64,000 nucleotides of DNA from Malaya genurostris (GCF_030247185.1 NC_080571.1:6569001-6633000); one strand, 5' to 3'. Shown: positions 21,190 through 32,689, counted from the first letter of the stretch. The notes: generated from the sequence alone by a model not told the origin. A program made the numbers and translations.

Positions 21190-23519
21190 GGGTAACGGCT
21201 CCCTTTTTCATTTGAGCTTCTATTTCCATCTCATCCCTCCACCTCATAACTTTGAACATGAATAATATCTTACAACGTACCTGAACCAAACTGTGAATTG
21301 TTTTAAAATGATTATTTAAGCTATTGTCACACTCTCCCATTGGAAGATATGGTTTTAAATTCTTCGGTGATCGTTTTTTTTTTCATTCAAAACAAACTCA
21401 CTTTTCAATTTAGGACACAAACCAAATGAGATGAAAACAAAGCGCAATCACGTGAACTAAGTGAAAAACTTTCATCTCATATTCTTGAAGACTTTTATGG
21501 CTTGTCGGGTAATTTTTGAGTTGCCAAGTTTTCTCATAATCTTACAAAAAAAATTATCATCAACAAATATTTTTTTGGTATCCGTGACATTAGTTTTATT
21601 ATATTGTTGATATTTAACACATGGATCAATAAGTCCCGAGACTAAAGCAGAGATGGCGCTCGTAGTAAACCAGTAACCCCGTCTTTCTAGAGTACTAACC
21701 TTTGCTTGAAACGGGTCAAAATTTTAAGTCGATCCGACCAGAAACAGCTGAGTTATCGAGGTTGGAGTAAAGTCGTTTTGTAGTTTGTTTAAAAAAATGG
21801 AAAAAACGAGTTTCGTGTTTTGAATAAAAATTATTTTTTAAGGGGTAAAAACACCGTGCAAGCGAAACAATGGATTGAAAAATGTTATCCGGACTCTTGT
21901 CCATCAAAAGTAACGATTTGTCGGTGGTTCGCCGAGTTTAAACGTGGTCGTACCGACACAAATGACGCGGAACGCTCGGGTAGACCTGTGGAAGCCGTTA
22001 CACCGGAAAATGTGAGTGAAGTGACAAAAATTATAATGAAAGATCGTAAAGTGAAAAATTGAGCATGAAAAAGGGTTTTTCCAAGTGGGTGCCGCGATTG
22101 CGATGGAACAAAAACAGCAACGCGTCACCCTGCCACAAGTCGATGAAAACAACGGCGAAATTGAACGAATTGGGGTTTGATCTGCTTCCCCACCCCCCAT
22201 ACTCACCAGATTTAGCCCCCAGTGACTACTGGCTCTTTGCTGATCTTAATAAAATGCTCCAGGGAAAAAGATTTGGCTCAAATGAGGAGGTCATCACTGA
22301 AACTGAAGCTAATTTTGAAGCGAAAGATAATTTTTTTTATAAACATGGTATTGAAAAATTGGAAAAACGTTGGAACCATTGTATCACCCTAAAAGGTTAT
22401 TATGTTGATGAATAAAAAAAAAATTTTTGCAAAAAAAATGTTTCCATTCTTGGTCTCGGGACTTATTGATACTTGTGTTATATTTCAATAAAACTGTTTC
22501 GGCTTCGAATATTACCAGAAAGAGCATGTTCAATACTAACGAAATAACCATTGTGACAAATCTAGTTGCACTGGTTTCTTTCCGCTATACGTCACCATAA
22601 CAGTGTTAAGTGTGTGTGTTTCATCGGCTGTGCACAGAGATGCCAGATATTTTCATAGAAAATATGTATCTGCACTATCTGCTTCCACTAATAAAATTAA
22701 TTGGTTTAAAATTTTAATATAATTGTTTATCAGTGTTCATCATCAAATATTTGCACAAAAAATTTCCGTTTTAACATGTGATTTGTCCGTTGATTAATAA
22801 ACTTTTAAATACGTACTGCAATCAATCACTAACAGATACTCAGAGAGAAAAGTCTAACTTTTTACTTCTCACTTTTCATGAACCTTTACAAATCTGTATT
22901 AAATTTAGAAAATCTTTAGATTGAAATCAGTATGTGAACCCAAAAATCTATACGATACAGATAAATCTGTATAAATGGCATCTCTTATTCTGCATTTTTT
23001 TTGAAGGGCTAATGCCTAAATAGTCACAGTTCTTTTTTCTTTGTTTTGTTCATATTAACTGCACTTTTAAATTTAAAACGAAAGGTAACGAAAACGATCC
23101 AAAAAATTTTAAACGTCGAAATGATTCCAAACTGTTTCTAAAACTATCGTGTGTTGTCTCATAGTTGGCATTAGCCCCTTTACAAGAAAAATTCTGACAT
23201 TTTGAACCTGAGAGTGCAATAGTGCAATATTTTTTTTTGGCTGTCGCCATTACTGATTTATGGGACGAATAAAGGACCAACGATAGGATGAATATAAAAC
23301 CTTTGAGATGAAATGAATAGCACAGTAGTGAACATATCAAAAATGTTTTGAGCTGATATTTTTAATATTATTTTAATTTCCAAGGAATGTGAATAAATTT
23401 CCAATGTGGAGCAAGGGAAAATAAGCAGAAATATGAAAAAATCGTAGTGATTTTAGTTGCTAAATCAGGTTTTTAAGGTAACGTTCTTACAAATGAGATA
23501 AAATAGGGAGCCCTTACTC
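21190..23519. mobile_element. element C1, TA-flanked, 2.3 kb with a mariner inside
   Basis: Ends are GGGTAACGGCTCCC at 21190 and the inverse of GAGTAAGGGCTCCC at 23519, with TA on both sides. It matches 58848-60969 in opposite orientation. Removing the mariner at 21617-22478 leaves about 1.47 kb. Small frames inside are not conserved as proteins between copies, so it looks non-autonomous. TA duplication suggests the Tc1/mariner group. Confidence 0.65.
21617..22478 (+). mobile_element. mariner copy M1, internally deleted
   Basis: Bounded by TA and by TIRs ACACATGGATCAATAAGTCC (left) and the inverse of an end ACACAAGTATCAATAAGTCC (right). Transposase pieces lie at 21850-22060 (helix-turn-helix with AKQWIEKCYP, ICRWFAEFKRGRTDT) and 22090-22415 (LLPHPPYSPDLAPSDYWLF, GYYVDE at the C-terminus). 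The part with the first two catalytic aspartates is deleted; the third, in APSDYWLF, remains. It cannot make active transposase. It sits inside element C1 and matches M3 at 51932-52825. Confidence 0.85.
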
Positions 23520-23560
23520 TACAGTATTTAGTTAAGGTGATGCAATGTACTCAAAACGTT

Positions 23561-23811
23561 CACACTTCGAAAAACATTCTGTGATTTTTAATTTTATTAG
23601 GTGTACATAAATGGAGCGTCGCTATTCACGCAAATTTACGTGCAAGAACATTCAATATTGTGTCTAAAACTCCATGATATGAAATTCTTTGAAATAAAAA
23701 CAAAAGTAATGATAGCGACCCGCTGTGACTTGAACCGAGAATTATCGGATCACAAAGTACGTCCGTGGATCGACTGAGCCACAGAAGCACAGTTAATCTT
23801 TTTTTGCTGTG
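23561..23811 (-). mobile_element. S-family MITE with tRNA-like core, copy S1 (partial)
   Basis: Its left edge is the reverse complement of the S-family right end (CACACTTCGAAAAA...TCTGTGATTT). The tRNA-like core is at about 23725-23800 on the - strand with GTGGCTCAGTCGAT (A-box-like) and CTCGGTTCAAGTC (B-box-like). The opposite end of the family is missing, so this copy is about 250 bp. Confidence 0.6.
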
Positions 23812-23831
23812 TAGTCAATCTAGAAAAACTA

Positions 23832-24269
23832 CACACCAAAAAATCTGAATTTTACAGGTGACTTAATCCCTCATACGATGTAATTCATAAAGACCTAATT
23901 TTTCAAATGACGGAAAATTTCATTTTTAATAACTTAATGTTAGATTAGCTTGAATTTTACTGGTTTCGACTGTAACTTGCATTCTGTTAGCAGGTGCGAC
24001 TGTATGAATTTAAATGCACCTTTTACCAGCCCTGCAGTTGTGTGCTTCTGTGGCACAGTCGTTTAACAGACGTGCTTTGCAATCCAATGTTTCTCGGTTC
24101 AAGTCGCGGCGCTCGTTTTCAGTATTCATTTTTTTATTTAAATGAATTTCATGCTATGAAATATTAGACACATTATTAAATGTTCTTCAACGTAAATTGG
24201 CGTGAACTGCGACACTCCATTTATGTGCATCTAATAAGATGTAAAATCACAGGGTTTTTACGAAGTGTG
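23832..24269 (+). mobile_element. S-family MITE with tRNA-like core, copy S2 (complete)
   Basis: TA at 23830-23831 and 24270-24271. Ends CACACCAAAAAATCTGAATT and the inverse of CACACTTCGTAAAAACCCTG, converging on TTTTACA in both. Inside, 24035-24110 reads GTGCTTCTGTGGCACAGTCG and later TTCTCGGTTCAAGTCG, resembling tRNA A and B boxes. DNA-transposon ends around a tRNA-derived centre are unusual. Other members: 23561, 25165 and 45589. Confidence 0.65.
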
Positions 24270-25164
24270 TATATTAAATTAATATCAATAAGAGGAAGTG
24301 GCTTAACCGATTTTAACAAATTTAGGCTCGGTTTTATGTTACTGTTGGGGCATTGATCAACTTTGAAGGTCAAATGGCTATTACTTCTTGTTCCGAGGGT
24401 GTAATGGTATAAGTGACATAAATGACAAAACTCATCACCACTCAATTTTCTCCGATATCGATGAACCAATTACTTCAGAAACTGATCAATGATTAAGTTC
24501 AAATGTATTATTTCTGATGTATTTAGTTAATTCAAGACACATTTTTAAATGAATTATTATTTTCTAAACATCCGAAATCTCTAATACATTAAAGTAATAT
24601 GACATTGAGATGCTACGGTGGTTATAATTGAAGGCAGTTACAATGGATTTAGTTATAAAATGTATGGGTTGTCACTTCAAATTCAAAGATTTTCTTGAAT
24701 TTCAGAACAATATTGTTGCCAAAACGGAACCGTACTAAAAACAACCAAAATACTTTATTGGAGAGTACTTTATTCAATTACGGGAGCAAAGCAGGTGAAT
24801 TTAAGAAGACGGCGTTGATGGTTCATAAAGAAGTTGAGCTATTTGGAACTAAAACTGGCAAGAAACCGGCGTTCATGATAAAGAACTCGTACTTTCTAGT
24901 TATTTTTCTGGTTACTCCACGAGAGATGCTTAGCATTTAAACCTCTACTAAGAAAAAAAATCTGTATCTAGCGCGTTTTTTTTTTTCAAATCTCATTCGA
25001 TTTATTTACTCATCAACAAAAATTTTAAAATTAGATATATCTATCGTTTATTGACTAATAAAAAACTAACTAACTGAATGCGGGGCTGCCGAACTGTTTT
25101 AGGTATATATAAATCTAATGATTTAAAATTGGGTTTTAGTTGAAAAGAATATAAAAATTTTGAT
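24270..25164. other. dispersed-repeat remnant, no gene
   Basis: 24270-24480 carries GGTATAAGTGACATAAATGA and TCAATTTTCTCCGATATCGA, related to 43960-44050 and to the tandem units at 52830-53290. The rest is AT-rich with no recognisable feature. Confidence 0.4.
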
Positions 25165-26130
25165 CAGACAGTACATGAATTTACATGTGATTCAATTCTA
25201 CAAACGATACAATTCATAACTCAAACACAATATTCCATTCATACTGAATTTTACGAACTTCGAGTGTAATTTGCACTCGGGTACCGCTGTATGGATTTAT
25301 ATGTAGGGGAAAGTCTTATAAAGCGCCCCTGCTAGCCAAAATGCCCCCCCCCCCCTCCTTTCTTAAGCATTCAAGACTATTCTGAACCAAAGTTTTATCA
25401 TTAACACTATCTTTTCCTAGGATCTTTCTGCTATGCAAGTTTGGTGGTTGTCGTTTGCAGGAAAGTATGAAAAAACTGAAAATTTCATTTGGCAGATTTT
25501 CGATGTAAGGTTTTGCTTCGACTAAATAAACGTTTTATCCGTTATTGACATACTGATTATCTCAAAACAGTCACTTTATGGACATTTCAGGAAGCATAAT
25601 GCATCATTGTTGGGAGGGGTATAATGTCTCTTGTTATGTGTCATTCCACTCATTTGTTGTGAGATATATTATACGACTGCTGGGGCATTATGTCTAAGGC
25701 AAGCGAAAAAACTAGGAATGTGGTCGTTTTAGAAAATGCGTTTATATCAATTAATTCTCATCTTTTCTATTCGAGTCATTGAAAAATATGTTTCTTAAGC
25801 GTATTGCAATGAAATACTCACATTCTTGAGGATAATATATTAATACACTTACAAATATCTCAATGTTTTCTTAAGAGGGACATATTATAAGACTTTACCC
25901 TATAAATTATTCATCAAACAGGTATGTGCTTCTGTGGTCCAGTCGATTAACTGACGTGCTATTTGGACTAATGTCACTCGGTTCAAGCCGCGCGGTTGCT
26001 ATCGATCTTTTGTTTTTTATTTCATTCGATTTTGAACCATGTAATTTTCAAATAAAACAATTTTACATGCTCTTGACTATAAATTTTATGTGCATCTTAT
26101 AAGATGTAATATCACAAGATTTTTTCGAAC
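25165..26130 (+). mobile_element. S-family MITE, copy S3, split by a second MITE
   Basis: Matches S4 at 45589-45997: AATTCTACAAACGATACAAT, then GCTGT(A/T)TGGATTTATATG, the tRNA-like core at 25925-26000 (GTGCTTCTGTGGTCCAGTCG, CTCGGTTCAAGCCG) and the end AAGATGTAATATCACAAGAT. The left terminus is worn. A 595-bp element interrupts it at 25306. Confidence 0.6.
25306..25900. mobile_element. TA-flanked MITE, 595 bp, nested in S3
   Basis: TIRs GGGGAAAGTCTTATAA and (reverse complement of the right end) GGGTAAAGTCTTATAA, flanked by TA at 25304-25305 and 25901-25902. S4 has uninterrupted sequence at the matching point. No coding frame. Confidence 0.7.
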
Positions 26131-27175
26131 TGTGAGGACATTGTCATTAATTGGATTTTGTGGTTTCCATCACAACCAGAGCATGAAAACTCATCTCAGG
26201 GTTTCGTTCATTGAATAGACGTGTTTAAAAGCTAATTACCAAAATTTAAACAGTATTTACATATGACAGTTTGCTCTGAATTTTCAATGAATAGAACTGT
26301 ATCTTTCAATTAACGCTTAGTTTTGCGTTTAAATTATATTGAAACGTACATAATTGTAAAGTAACTTTATGTTTGATTTTCTGCTCCAAATAAAGATGTA
26401 AACTCACGAAATATGTTTATCTGTGTAAGCATGCCATCATGACGTTTATAATTTCCCCATCATTTTTTCCACAGAAAAGTGCAGGAATAGATTGCACTAA
26501 AATTCTATTCGTATATCGTACATGTTGTTCGATGGAATCGGTTTTGCGGGAGGAAAGTTTTTCCTTATTGATTCTTTATCAACATTAGGTGTACCAAATA
26601 TACCGAAGGCTCTAGATGACTAAAAAAAGGATAGCGCTTTTCTCATATGCACTTGTAATGATGAATGTTCCCTTTTTCATATATCGAGATACTTCAATCC
26701 TCAGCTAGCTGATTTTTTTTAACATGAGATTTCTGTTAAGAGTTTGAATTGAAGGAATATTTTGAAAAAACACTCAATAGAGACGATTTGGGTCTATTCT
26801 GAAAATCGGCCACCCTGATTACGAATGAAAACTTGTCACCCTGGTTACGAATGAACATTTACAGCCGTTGCCTACACATTTGATAAACTCGTTTTCTGTC
26901 ATTTTCACGCCACAACAAAATAAATCTCACAGCGACCTGGATAGTTCATTTCTCATATAAACATTTTTTGCGAATTGTGATTTTTTTCTATATACTACTT
27001 AGGGAACTGATTGGATAGTTAAAAAAATGGGGATGGAATATGTTATTAATTTATTTTCATTAATAATGGGCACTCAACCAGGATTATATCTGAATAATAT
27101 TTTATCATTTACCATGGATTTTAGTAAGAATAATGCCTAATCTGTAGATATATGAACGTATCTGAACGTGAATTT
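26131..27175. other. no recognisable gene
   Basis: AT-rich. A short direct repeat (TCACCCTG-TTACGAATGAA, about 26815-26860) is the only structure I noticed. Confidence 0.4.
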
Positions 27176-27320
27176 GGGGACGGGTATAGCGTGATGGGTA
27201 AGTTGATGCCTTTCACGCAGCCCGCCTGGGTTCGATTCCCAGCCCCCGCACATTGGGTCGGAAAGCCTTTCTGGCCTGAAGAGGAGAATAACCTTAAGGT
27301 TAAAATCTCTGGAAAACTGC
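27176..27320 (+). mobile_element. tRNA-derived SINE
   Basis: The head GGGGACGGGTATAGCGTGAT contains an A-box-like TAGCGTGATGGG, and GGTTCGATTCC at 27229-27239 is an exact pol III B box inside the 5-bp T-arm stem CTGGG/CCCAG. The tail CCTTAAGGTTAAAA follows. The acceptor stem does not pair well, so this is not a working tRNA. I recognise the sequence type as a SINE abundant in mosquitoes. Confidence 0.75.
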
Positions 27321-27329
27321 AAAACGGTT

Positions 27330-29090
27330 GTCTCAGTCTTATAATACAAACGAATGTTGTTTACTGTCCGACGTTTTGGCCTTTGATGTAGGCCTTTTTC
27401 AAGGAAAACTGGAAAATTTATTGTGTTACATTGACAAGAACATAGAGCGTTGAACAAATAATACAATGTAAAAACTTACTAAAGTCTATCGTTTATAGTC
27501 AAAATATGTCGATGTCTGACGCTACGTTGTCTGGTCAATTTTAGAACATGCTTTAAAATACTACGAGAAAATGGTCATTTACATAAATACTGAATCAAAA
27601 GTTATTTAAATACAATTCTTACTATTGACTGCATAACAAATATTTTGTTTGCATAAATCACGTACAGTGTCACAACTACTTAGTTTAACGACTATTCTGA
27701 AGCTTTCTTCATGGTGATCAAAAACAATAAGCTTATCAACGTTATTAAGTAACGTTATCGTTGAAAAACTCAGCAAAGTGCTGTGTAGAGTACGGTAGTA
27801 TTGGTGTTAATCGGAGAGTTGTCATTTCTTATCGTATTTGATGGATTTGATAGAATGTAGAATACCAGCGTAAGTGGTGTTGAGGCCTTGTACATCGGAC
27901 GATGATTAACTGTTTTGGTAGTATTGCCCATATGACACATTTCCAACAGAGGCAAAGCTGTAGATCGCAAAGATCGATCTATAATCTTTGTTTTCTCCAA
28001 TGCAAAATTGTGTCCTTCATTGATGGTGTGATGAATGAGTGCTGTTTTTTCTTTTAGCCTTGATATTTCTTCATCTGCGTGTGGTGGTGGATTTTCAGTT
28101 AATTTTAAAAATTGATTGATGTTGGATCGATGACCACTGAGTCTGGTTTTCAGTTGATTGGTTGTCATTCCAATGTATGCATTTTCACAGTCATTACAGG
28201 GAATGCTATAGATGACGTTGGATTGTTTAAATGGATCAACAGGATCTTTAATCGGTCGGAGTAGAGATCGTGTTGTTTTAATCGGTCTATGGCTCAGTTT
28301 TATTGTTGGGAAGTCCGGTTTTAGTGTTTTTGTAATTTGTTTGCTGAGAATGGGTATGAATGGTATGGATCTATAGTGAATTTGTTGTTGCATATCGTTG
28401 GTTGGCATAGTGGTTATGTCGGTGATTTCAGTTTCTGTCTCCTGGGTTATATTGGTCTGAGCTTTAGCAACTAAATTTCAAGGTTGTGTGTTATTGTGAG
28501 GCTGCTTTGTGTGAAAATTGTTGATAAGCCTGTTTATGAGTGATGATGGATAATCATTTTGCTTCAGATGTTGGTATATGATATGTTTTTGTTGATCTGC
28601 TGATTTGTTTTTAGTTAAAGCGGTAACTCGTTTTATGAGATTTAAGGCTACATTAATTTTCATTGTCATTGGATGAAACGAGTGATAGTTCAACAATCTT
28701 CCAGATGCAATAGGTTTTGAATACCACTGTGTGCTTATGGTTTGATCTTTATTTCGTATTAGTAAAGTGTCCAGAAAGGGTAGCTTTTGTTCTGATTCTA
28801 CTTCTACGGTAAATTGGATTTGTTCATTATATGAATATTGAATTTTTGTAATGAGTATTGGACTTGATCGTGAGGTAACGATAGAATTAAATCGTCAACA
28901 TATTTGCGGAGCACCGGTATTTTAAACGGTACATTTTTAATTACTGTTTCGATGAGGGTTTCCATGACAATGTCAGCTAATATTGGTGATAGCGGACTAC
29001 CCATGGCGGTTCCAAACGTCTGTAGATAAAATTTAGCGAGTATTTTTCCCGCGTAAATGTCACATTCAATGACTGACATACTGTAAAATG
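27330..29090 (-). mobile_element. Penelope-like retroelement, 5'-truncated and degraded
   Basis: Reading the - strand: RT with FGTAMGSPLSPILADIVME and RKYVDDLIL (29079-28804), a frameshift, a linker (28696-28478), a stop, then a GIY-YIG endonuclease (28408-27770) with YSIPCNDCENAYIGMTTNQL. RT plus C-terminal GIY-YIG defines Penelope-like elements. The N-terminal half of RT is missing beyond about 29090. The 3' end at about 27373-27415 keeps AAAGGCCAAAACGTCGGAC, resembling the terminal repeats of these elements. One frameshift and one stop at least, so inactive. Confidence 0.85.
27770..29079 (-). pseudogene. Penelope-like RT / GIY-YIG endonuclease
   Basis: Three pieces in two frames: 29079-28804 (RT palm, YVDD catalytic box), 28696-28478 (thumb/linker, basic) and 28408-27770 (212 codons). 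The last holds the GIY-YIG domain with the CxxC-like insert IPCNDC, YIGMT, an R in RLSGHR and a downstream E-containing helix (ALLEM/LPLLEMCHM), as in insect Penelope proteins. The role would be nicking and target-primed reverse transcription. Disrupted between pieces 1 and 2 (frameshift) and between 2 and 3 (stop near 28478). Confidence 0.8.
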
Positions 29091-29730
29091 TCGCTCAAAA
29101 GCGCCGAAACACCGAAAAGTTTGCGAATCATATCATAAAAATGTAGGTATTTACTTGCTCTCGGGGGATCTACCAAATCTACATAACGTGCGGAACATTT
29201 GGCGCTGAAACAACCAACACCGGTTTCCGGATTAAATATGAAACATTTGAATTTCTGATGGGTTTGGAACGGGTTGACAGGGAATCAGCTTCCTTGCTGC
29301 GGTGCCGTGTCGGTAGGGGCCGGTTTGTGGAAAATCTAGCGTTTTCCCAGGCCGTTCACTCCGACCGTGCCATCGTTTGTTGGTGACATCGTCTCCGTTG
29401 TCGTTGTCTTTGTCACTGTCATTTGGTGTTTCACAGACACATCGCGGAACGAATGAATGGTGCAAGGTGAAAAATGTCATAAAATTTTAATTTTTCATGC
29501 ACTTTTCTCGTGTTTCACGGAAAGTCGCGCACGGCAGTGGCGGGAAGCTGGCACAACTGTTATCATAAACATTGAATATTAATATGACAGTCGTTTCGTG
29601 GTGTCTTGGTTGGGCTTTACGATGGCTGTGTGTGTGTGTAGGTTGGTGTGAGCGAAAGATGGGGGCGTAAGCCATTGAACTTTAAACTTTGAAATTTTTA
29701 TCAATTTTCCTTCCTTCGTCTCGTTTCAGA

Positions 29731-29769
29731 ATGATGCCGCGCAACGACGCATCCCAACGTTATAATTAG
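29731..29769 (+). promoter_or_regulatory. uORF 1 (12 codons)
   Basis: ATGATGCCGCGC... begins one base after the splice acceptor and ends at TAG 29767-29769 (peptide MMPRNDASQRYN). If the exon is used as proposed, it would precede the main ATG and could damp translation. Confidence 0.4.
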
Positions 29770-29783
29770 GAGATTATCAACAC

Positions 29784-29831
29784 ATGTTTATATCTGTCAT
29801 TGAGCGGCAAAGCCGAGTTACAACACAGTGA
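29784..29831 (+). promoter_or_regulatory. uORF 2 (15 codons)
   Basis: ATG at 29784, stop TGA at 29829-29831, 23 bases before the main ATG at 29855 and out of frame with it. Confidence 0.4.
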
Positions 29832-29854
29832 AACATCGAACCGGAGACCGAATC

Positions 29855-30071
29855 ATGAAACCCCACGAAACCAACTGCCAGGAAGTTTCCGAACTGCTTC
29901 GGCTGTCACAGGTCCTCTATCCGTTGATCCTGTTAAGTGTGTATGTAGATTTTGTTGGCCAAGCCGAGGCCAGCGCTGCAGGCTCACCAGAAGCATCATC
30001 ACAGATCGGGATCGGTTTCAATTCACGCCAGGAATTGATCAAAAAAGAAGGAATGTCATTACAGCACTTTG
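29855..30071 (+). CDS. dpr-family gene, first coding exon (signal peptide)
   Basis: ATG at 29855 opens 72 codons plus one base, ending at a consensus donor CTTTG|GTAAGT (30071/30072). The protein starts with a polar stretch of 13 residues, then a hydrophobic segment (LLRLSQVLYPLILLSVYVDF, about residues 14-33) and small residues AEASAAG, fitting a signal peptide. The rest, to MSLQHF, is polar linker. The exon ends in phase 1, matching the Ig exon at 55933, so the two probably join as ...QHF-G-ITAPP... The product would be a secreted or membrane-tethered neuronal adhesion protein; dpr proteins bind DIP partners at synapses. The exon itself carries no domain, so assignment depends on the junction. 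Confidence 0.6.
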
Positions 30072-31289
30072 GTAAGTTCATATTGTCATTGAGTCGGTTT
30101 CAAAAGGATGCACGTTTCACACGTTTCTATTCTGCTTCAGCGGCTAAATATCAGCCCCATTAGGGTTCAAATCGATCAACCTATCCCCTAATGGTGCTCT
30201 GAAATATATGTTCAATTCCGATCACAGAAGTTCGGAAACCCTTCGACTAAAATCATCCATTCAATTAATAATCATTAGAAACAGACAACATAACTTCTGA
30301 ATCGAATGACCTGTGAGCGTTCGCTTGGGGACGAAATTCAGTTGATGATATCTGAAATCCTTAAACATACCGGTGCGAACGACAATTCGTGCAGTGCGGA
30401 ATCACCCCAACGGGAAGTCACTGGTGCTCATTTATCGCCGTAAATGCGTGCATCTGTCGGTAGACGGTCCAGTCGGTGTTTATTTGATTATCTCCTCGGT
30501 GATTAACTTTCCCGCATTAAACAATCAAATGAACACACGACAACGAGGCACATCACGGTCTCCAAATCAAATGGTGGGTGTGACCAAAGTGGAATGTGTT
30601 GCGTGTCACGTCAATATTTTCTCACGGGAGCTAGGGAATGAGACGGCTACTGTGACCAGGATATGTGGGTTGCGTGACATCGTTGTGCATTTATTGTCAA
30701 CACGGTGGCGGTAAAGCATTTTTAATGACCTGATTTCTATCATTATTTATAGCATGGTTAGGGTTTCACTTTGCTTCGGATTGGCCCTGGACAATTTTTT
30801 TCATCTGTTCAATTTCTAATATATGATTCGGCGTATCAGCTTTTATGACAGTCTGGTCGTGAGTTTTATATCAAATTTGTCAGAATTGCAGTATATGATA
30901 GCATTTCTGCAATTCATGGGTTCATTGACAATTGAAATTTGTGGGTCTTACTTTGAAAATCGGAACTAGGTTCTTTTGCTTTGGATGTTGCCTTAAATAG
31001 GCTCCCGCACTGGTCTTTATCAGAAAAATTTAAACCAGCTCTCAACGTCTTAAAATCATTTTAAATGTTGATTGTTTGCTCTTAAAAATGATCAAGATTT
31101 AATTATTATAGGAGTTTCACTCAAGCCCCTAAGAGAGCTTCCAGACCTGAATGATTCGAATAACTTGAAACCAAAACTAAGCTTAGGTATTACATTCTCT
31201 AGGAGAACTTCAAATTACTGTACTTATTTTGATCTTAGTTCTTTCGGAACACAAACAGAGTGAAGTTCCTAAAGTGACTAACAAGGATG
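30072..31289. other. intron of the host gene, mostly unique sequence
   Basis: Starts with GTAAGT. No repeat seen elsewhere in the window up to about 31290, consistent with sequence close to an exon. No further exon recognised. Confidence 0.45.
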
Positions 31290-31430
31290 GCTTTTATCGT
31301 ATCAAAGAACGCTCACTAGCAACTCTTCACACGATGGAATCAGTGCCATCAAAGAGAGACGGATATCATCGCAGCAACAAAAACCCGGCATGGCTTATTT
31401 AACATAGAATAGACACGAGTGCGAGAGGGA
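31290..31430 (+). repeat. repeat E, copy 1
   Basis: CTAGCAACTCTTCACACG, CAGTGCCATCAAAGAGAG and GGATATCAT are found reverse-complemented at 54535-54690 in the same order with small differences. About 140 bp, no coding. Its class is unknown. Confidence 0.6.
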
Positions 31431-31523
31431 CTTCAATACACTACTAAGGGATTCTTCAATACACTTTCCTATGAATCTCGAATCTTAAAAAGATTGAAAA
31501 TGTTTTTCATCATAAACTAGCAT

Positions 31524-32689
31524 CAGTTCGATTTCTCATCTCATCGAAGTCAGTCGATAAAACAAAACCGCTTACGTTCGGGACAGAAGAAACCAAGTAC
31601 AGTATTGTGTAGTGAACAATAGAACGATCTCGAAATGAGTAAACCAAACGAACAAAAGGCACTGCCGGTACGAAAGAATACAATTATTGTTGACTTCAGA
31701 CAGTACAAATTCGACCTTCGATACGAGAACTTGAAGGTTTGCTTAAGGAGCAAATGCATCTTGACATTAAACGTGTGCATTTACTTCAATGCAATAAGAC
31801 AAACAATGTTGTTTACATCCAGTTTTATAAAGAGTTGGATGCAATTCAATTGCCAAAAGACAATAACAATGTGCACTATGTGGAGCAGGAAAACATTAAG
31901 TACGACATTCTAGTATATATGGAAGATAGTGCTATAGAAGTGCGTGTGCATGATCTTCCCTCAAGCGTCATCGATCCTTATATTCGCAAAACTATGTCCC
32001 AATACGGAGCGATTCTCTCAATCGAAAAAGAAAAGTAGAACAACTTTTTCTCCGGTATTCTAAATGGCGTACATTTGTTATGCATGCGCTTGAAGAGGCC
32101 TATACCTTCTTATGTGACTTTCGGTCAGGATACAAGATTCCCGTGCAAATCACTTGTGACCTATGACAATCAAATGGCCACATATCAATATTGCTAAAAA
32201 ACTGTTCACTACGGTAAGCCATGTGATAAACTGGACAAGGAGACAACTACACCAAAGGGCAACGGTGCTTCCTTCACATCAACCTCAAGCAACCCCAGTA
32301 CACCTGTGACAGCCACCAACTACAATAAAGCATCCCCTACAACAACAAAAAAACACCAGCTACAGTTAACAACTTACCCTCCAACAAACCAGCAACTGCA
32401 ACCAATGTACAACAAGGCGCATCTACAGCAACTAGCAATGAACTCAAGACTGCGAACAGTAAGGAAAACGAAAAGAGGACGGAAATCAACCATACCACCG
32501 ATGCGGCAATGGATGACGAGACGAGCCACGAACAATGTGCCCCCCAACCTCGCAGGAGGAAATGGAAGCTCCTCTCCCCCTAGAAAAAGGTGACGACGAG
32601 ATCTAATACAAAAAAATTATTTAAAAAATCAGCCACGTAAAGCTTGTACGCAAAAAGGCTTCAATAAAAATATATTTTAAATAAAAAAA
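31524..32689 (+). mobile_element. ORF1-only retroposon, copy G1, with 12-bp TSD
   Basis: ATAAACTAGCAT is duplicated at 31512-31523 and 32690-32701. The 1166-bp unit starts CAGTTCGATTTCTCATCTCA, carries one gag-like ORF and ends in AATAAAAATATATTTTAAAT plus A-rich sequence. Copy G2 (40558-41935, - strand) has the same start point, the same single ORF and the same end, with its own TSD. Two independent insertions with one shared start show that this short form is the complete unit, not a random truncation. There is no endonuclease or RT, so a LINE must mobilise it in trans. Confidence 0.8.
31635..32680 (+). pseudogene. gag-like ORF1 of retroposon G1
   Basis: ATG at 31635 (MSKPNEQKALPVRKN). A one-base loss in an A run at about 31709 shifts the frame; the protein resumes as KEQMHLDIKRVHLLQ, then VYIQFYKELDAIQ, MEDSAIEVRVHDLPSS and RKTMSQYGAILS, an RRM-like domain. 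A stop replaces the Trp codon kept in G2 at 32036-32038. A damaged zinc knuckle follows (YQYC, stop, KTVHYGKPC), then a Ser/Thr/Pro/Asn-rich tail ending SSPPRKR. In LINE ORF1 proteins such RRM plus CCHC modules bind RNA. This copy is dead. Confidence 0.7.

Larger units (their letters stand above)
29730..29854 (+). other. 5' UTR part of host exon, with splice acceptor
   Basis: A pyrimidine-rich tract CCTTCCTTCGTCTCGTTTCAG ends at 29729, giving a strong 3' splice site. The 125 bases up to the main ATG hold two short uORFs. An in-frame TGA at 29801 shows the main frame does not extend upstream. Confidence 0.55.

Noticed and set aside
27176..27252. Functional tRNA gene
   Set aside because: Exact B box and T arm, but the acceptor stem has several mismatches and a SINE tail follows.
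27137..27466. 109-codon - strand frame with GGWESNPGG
   Set aside because: It is the reverse translation of the SINE B box, a common false protein in animal genomes.
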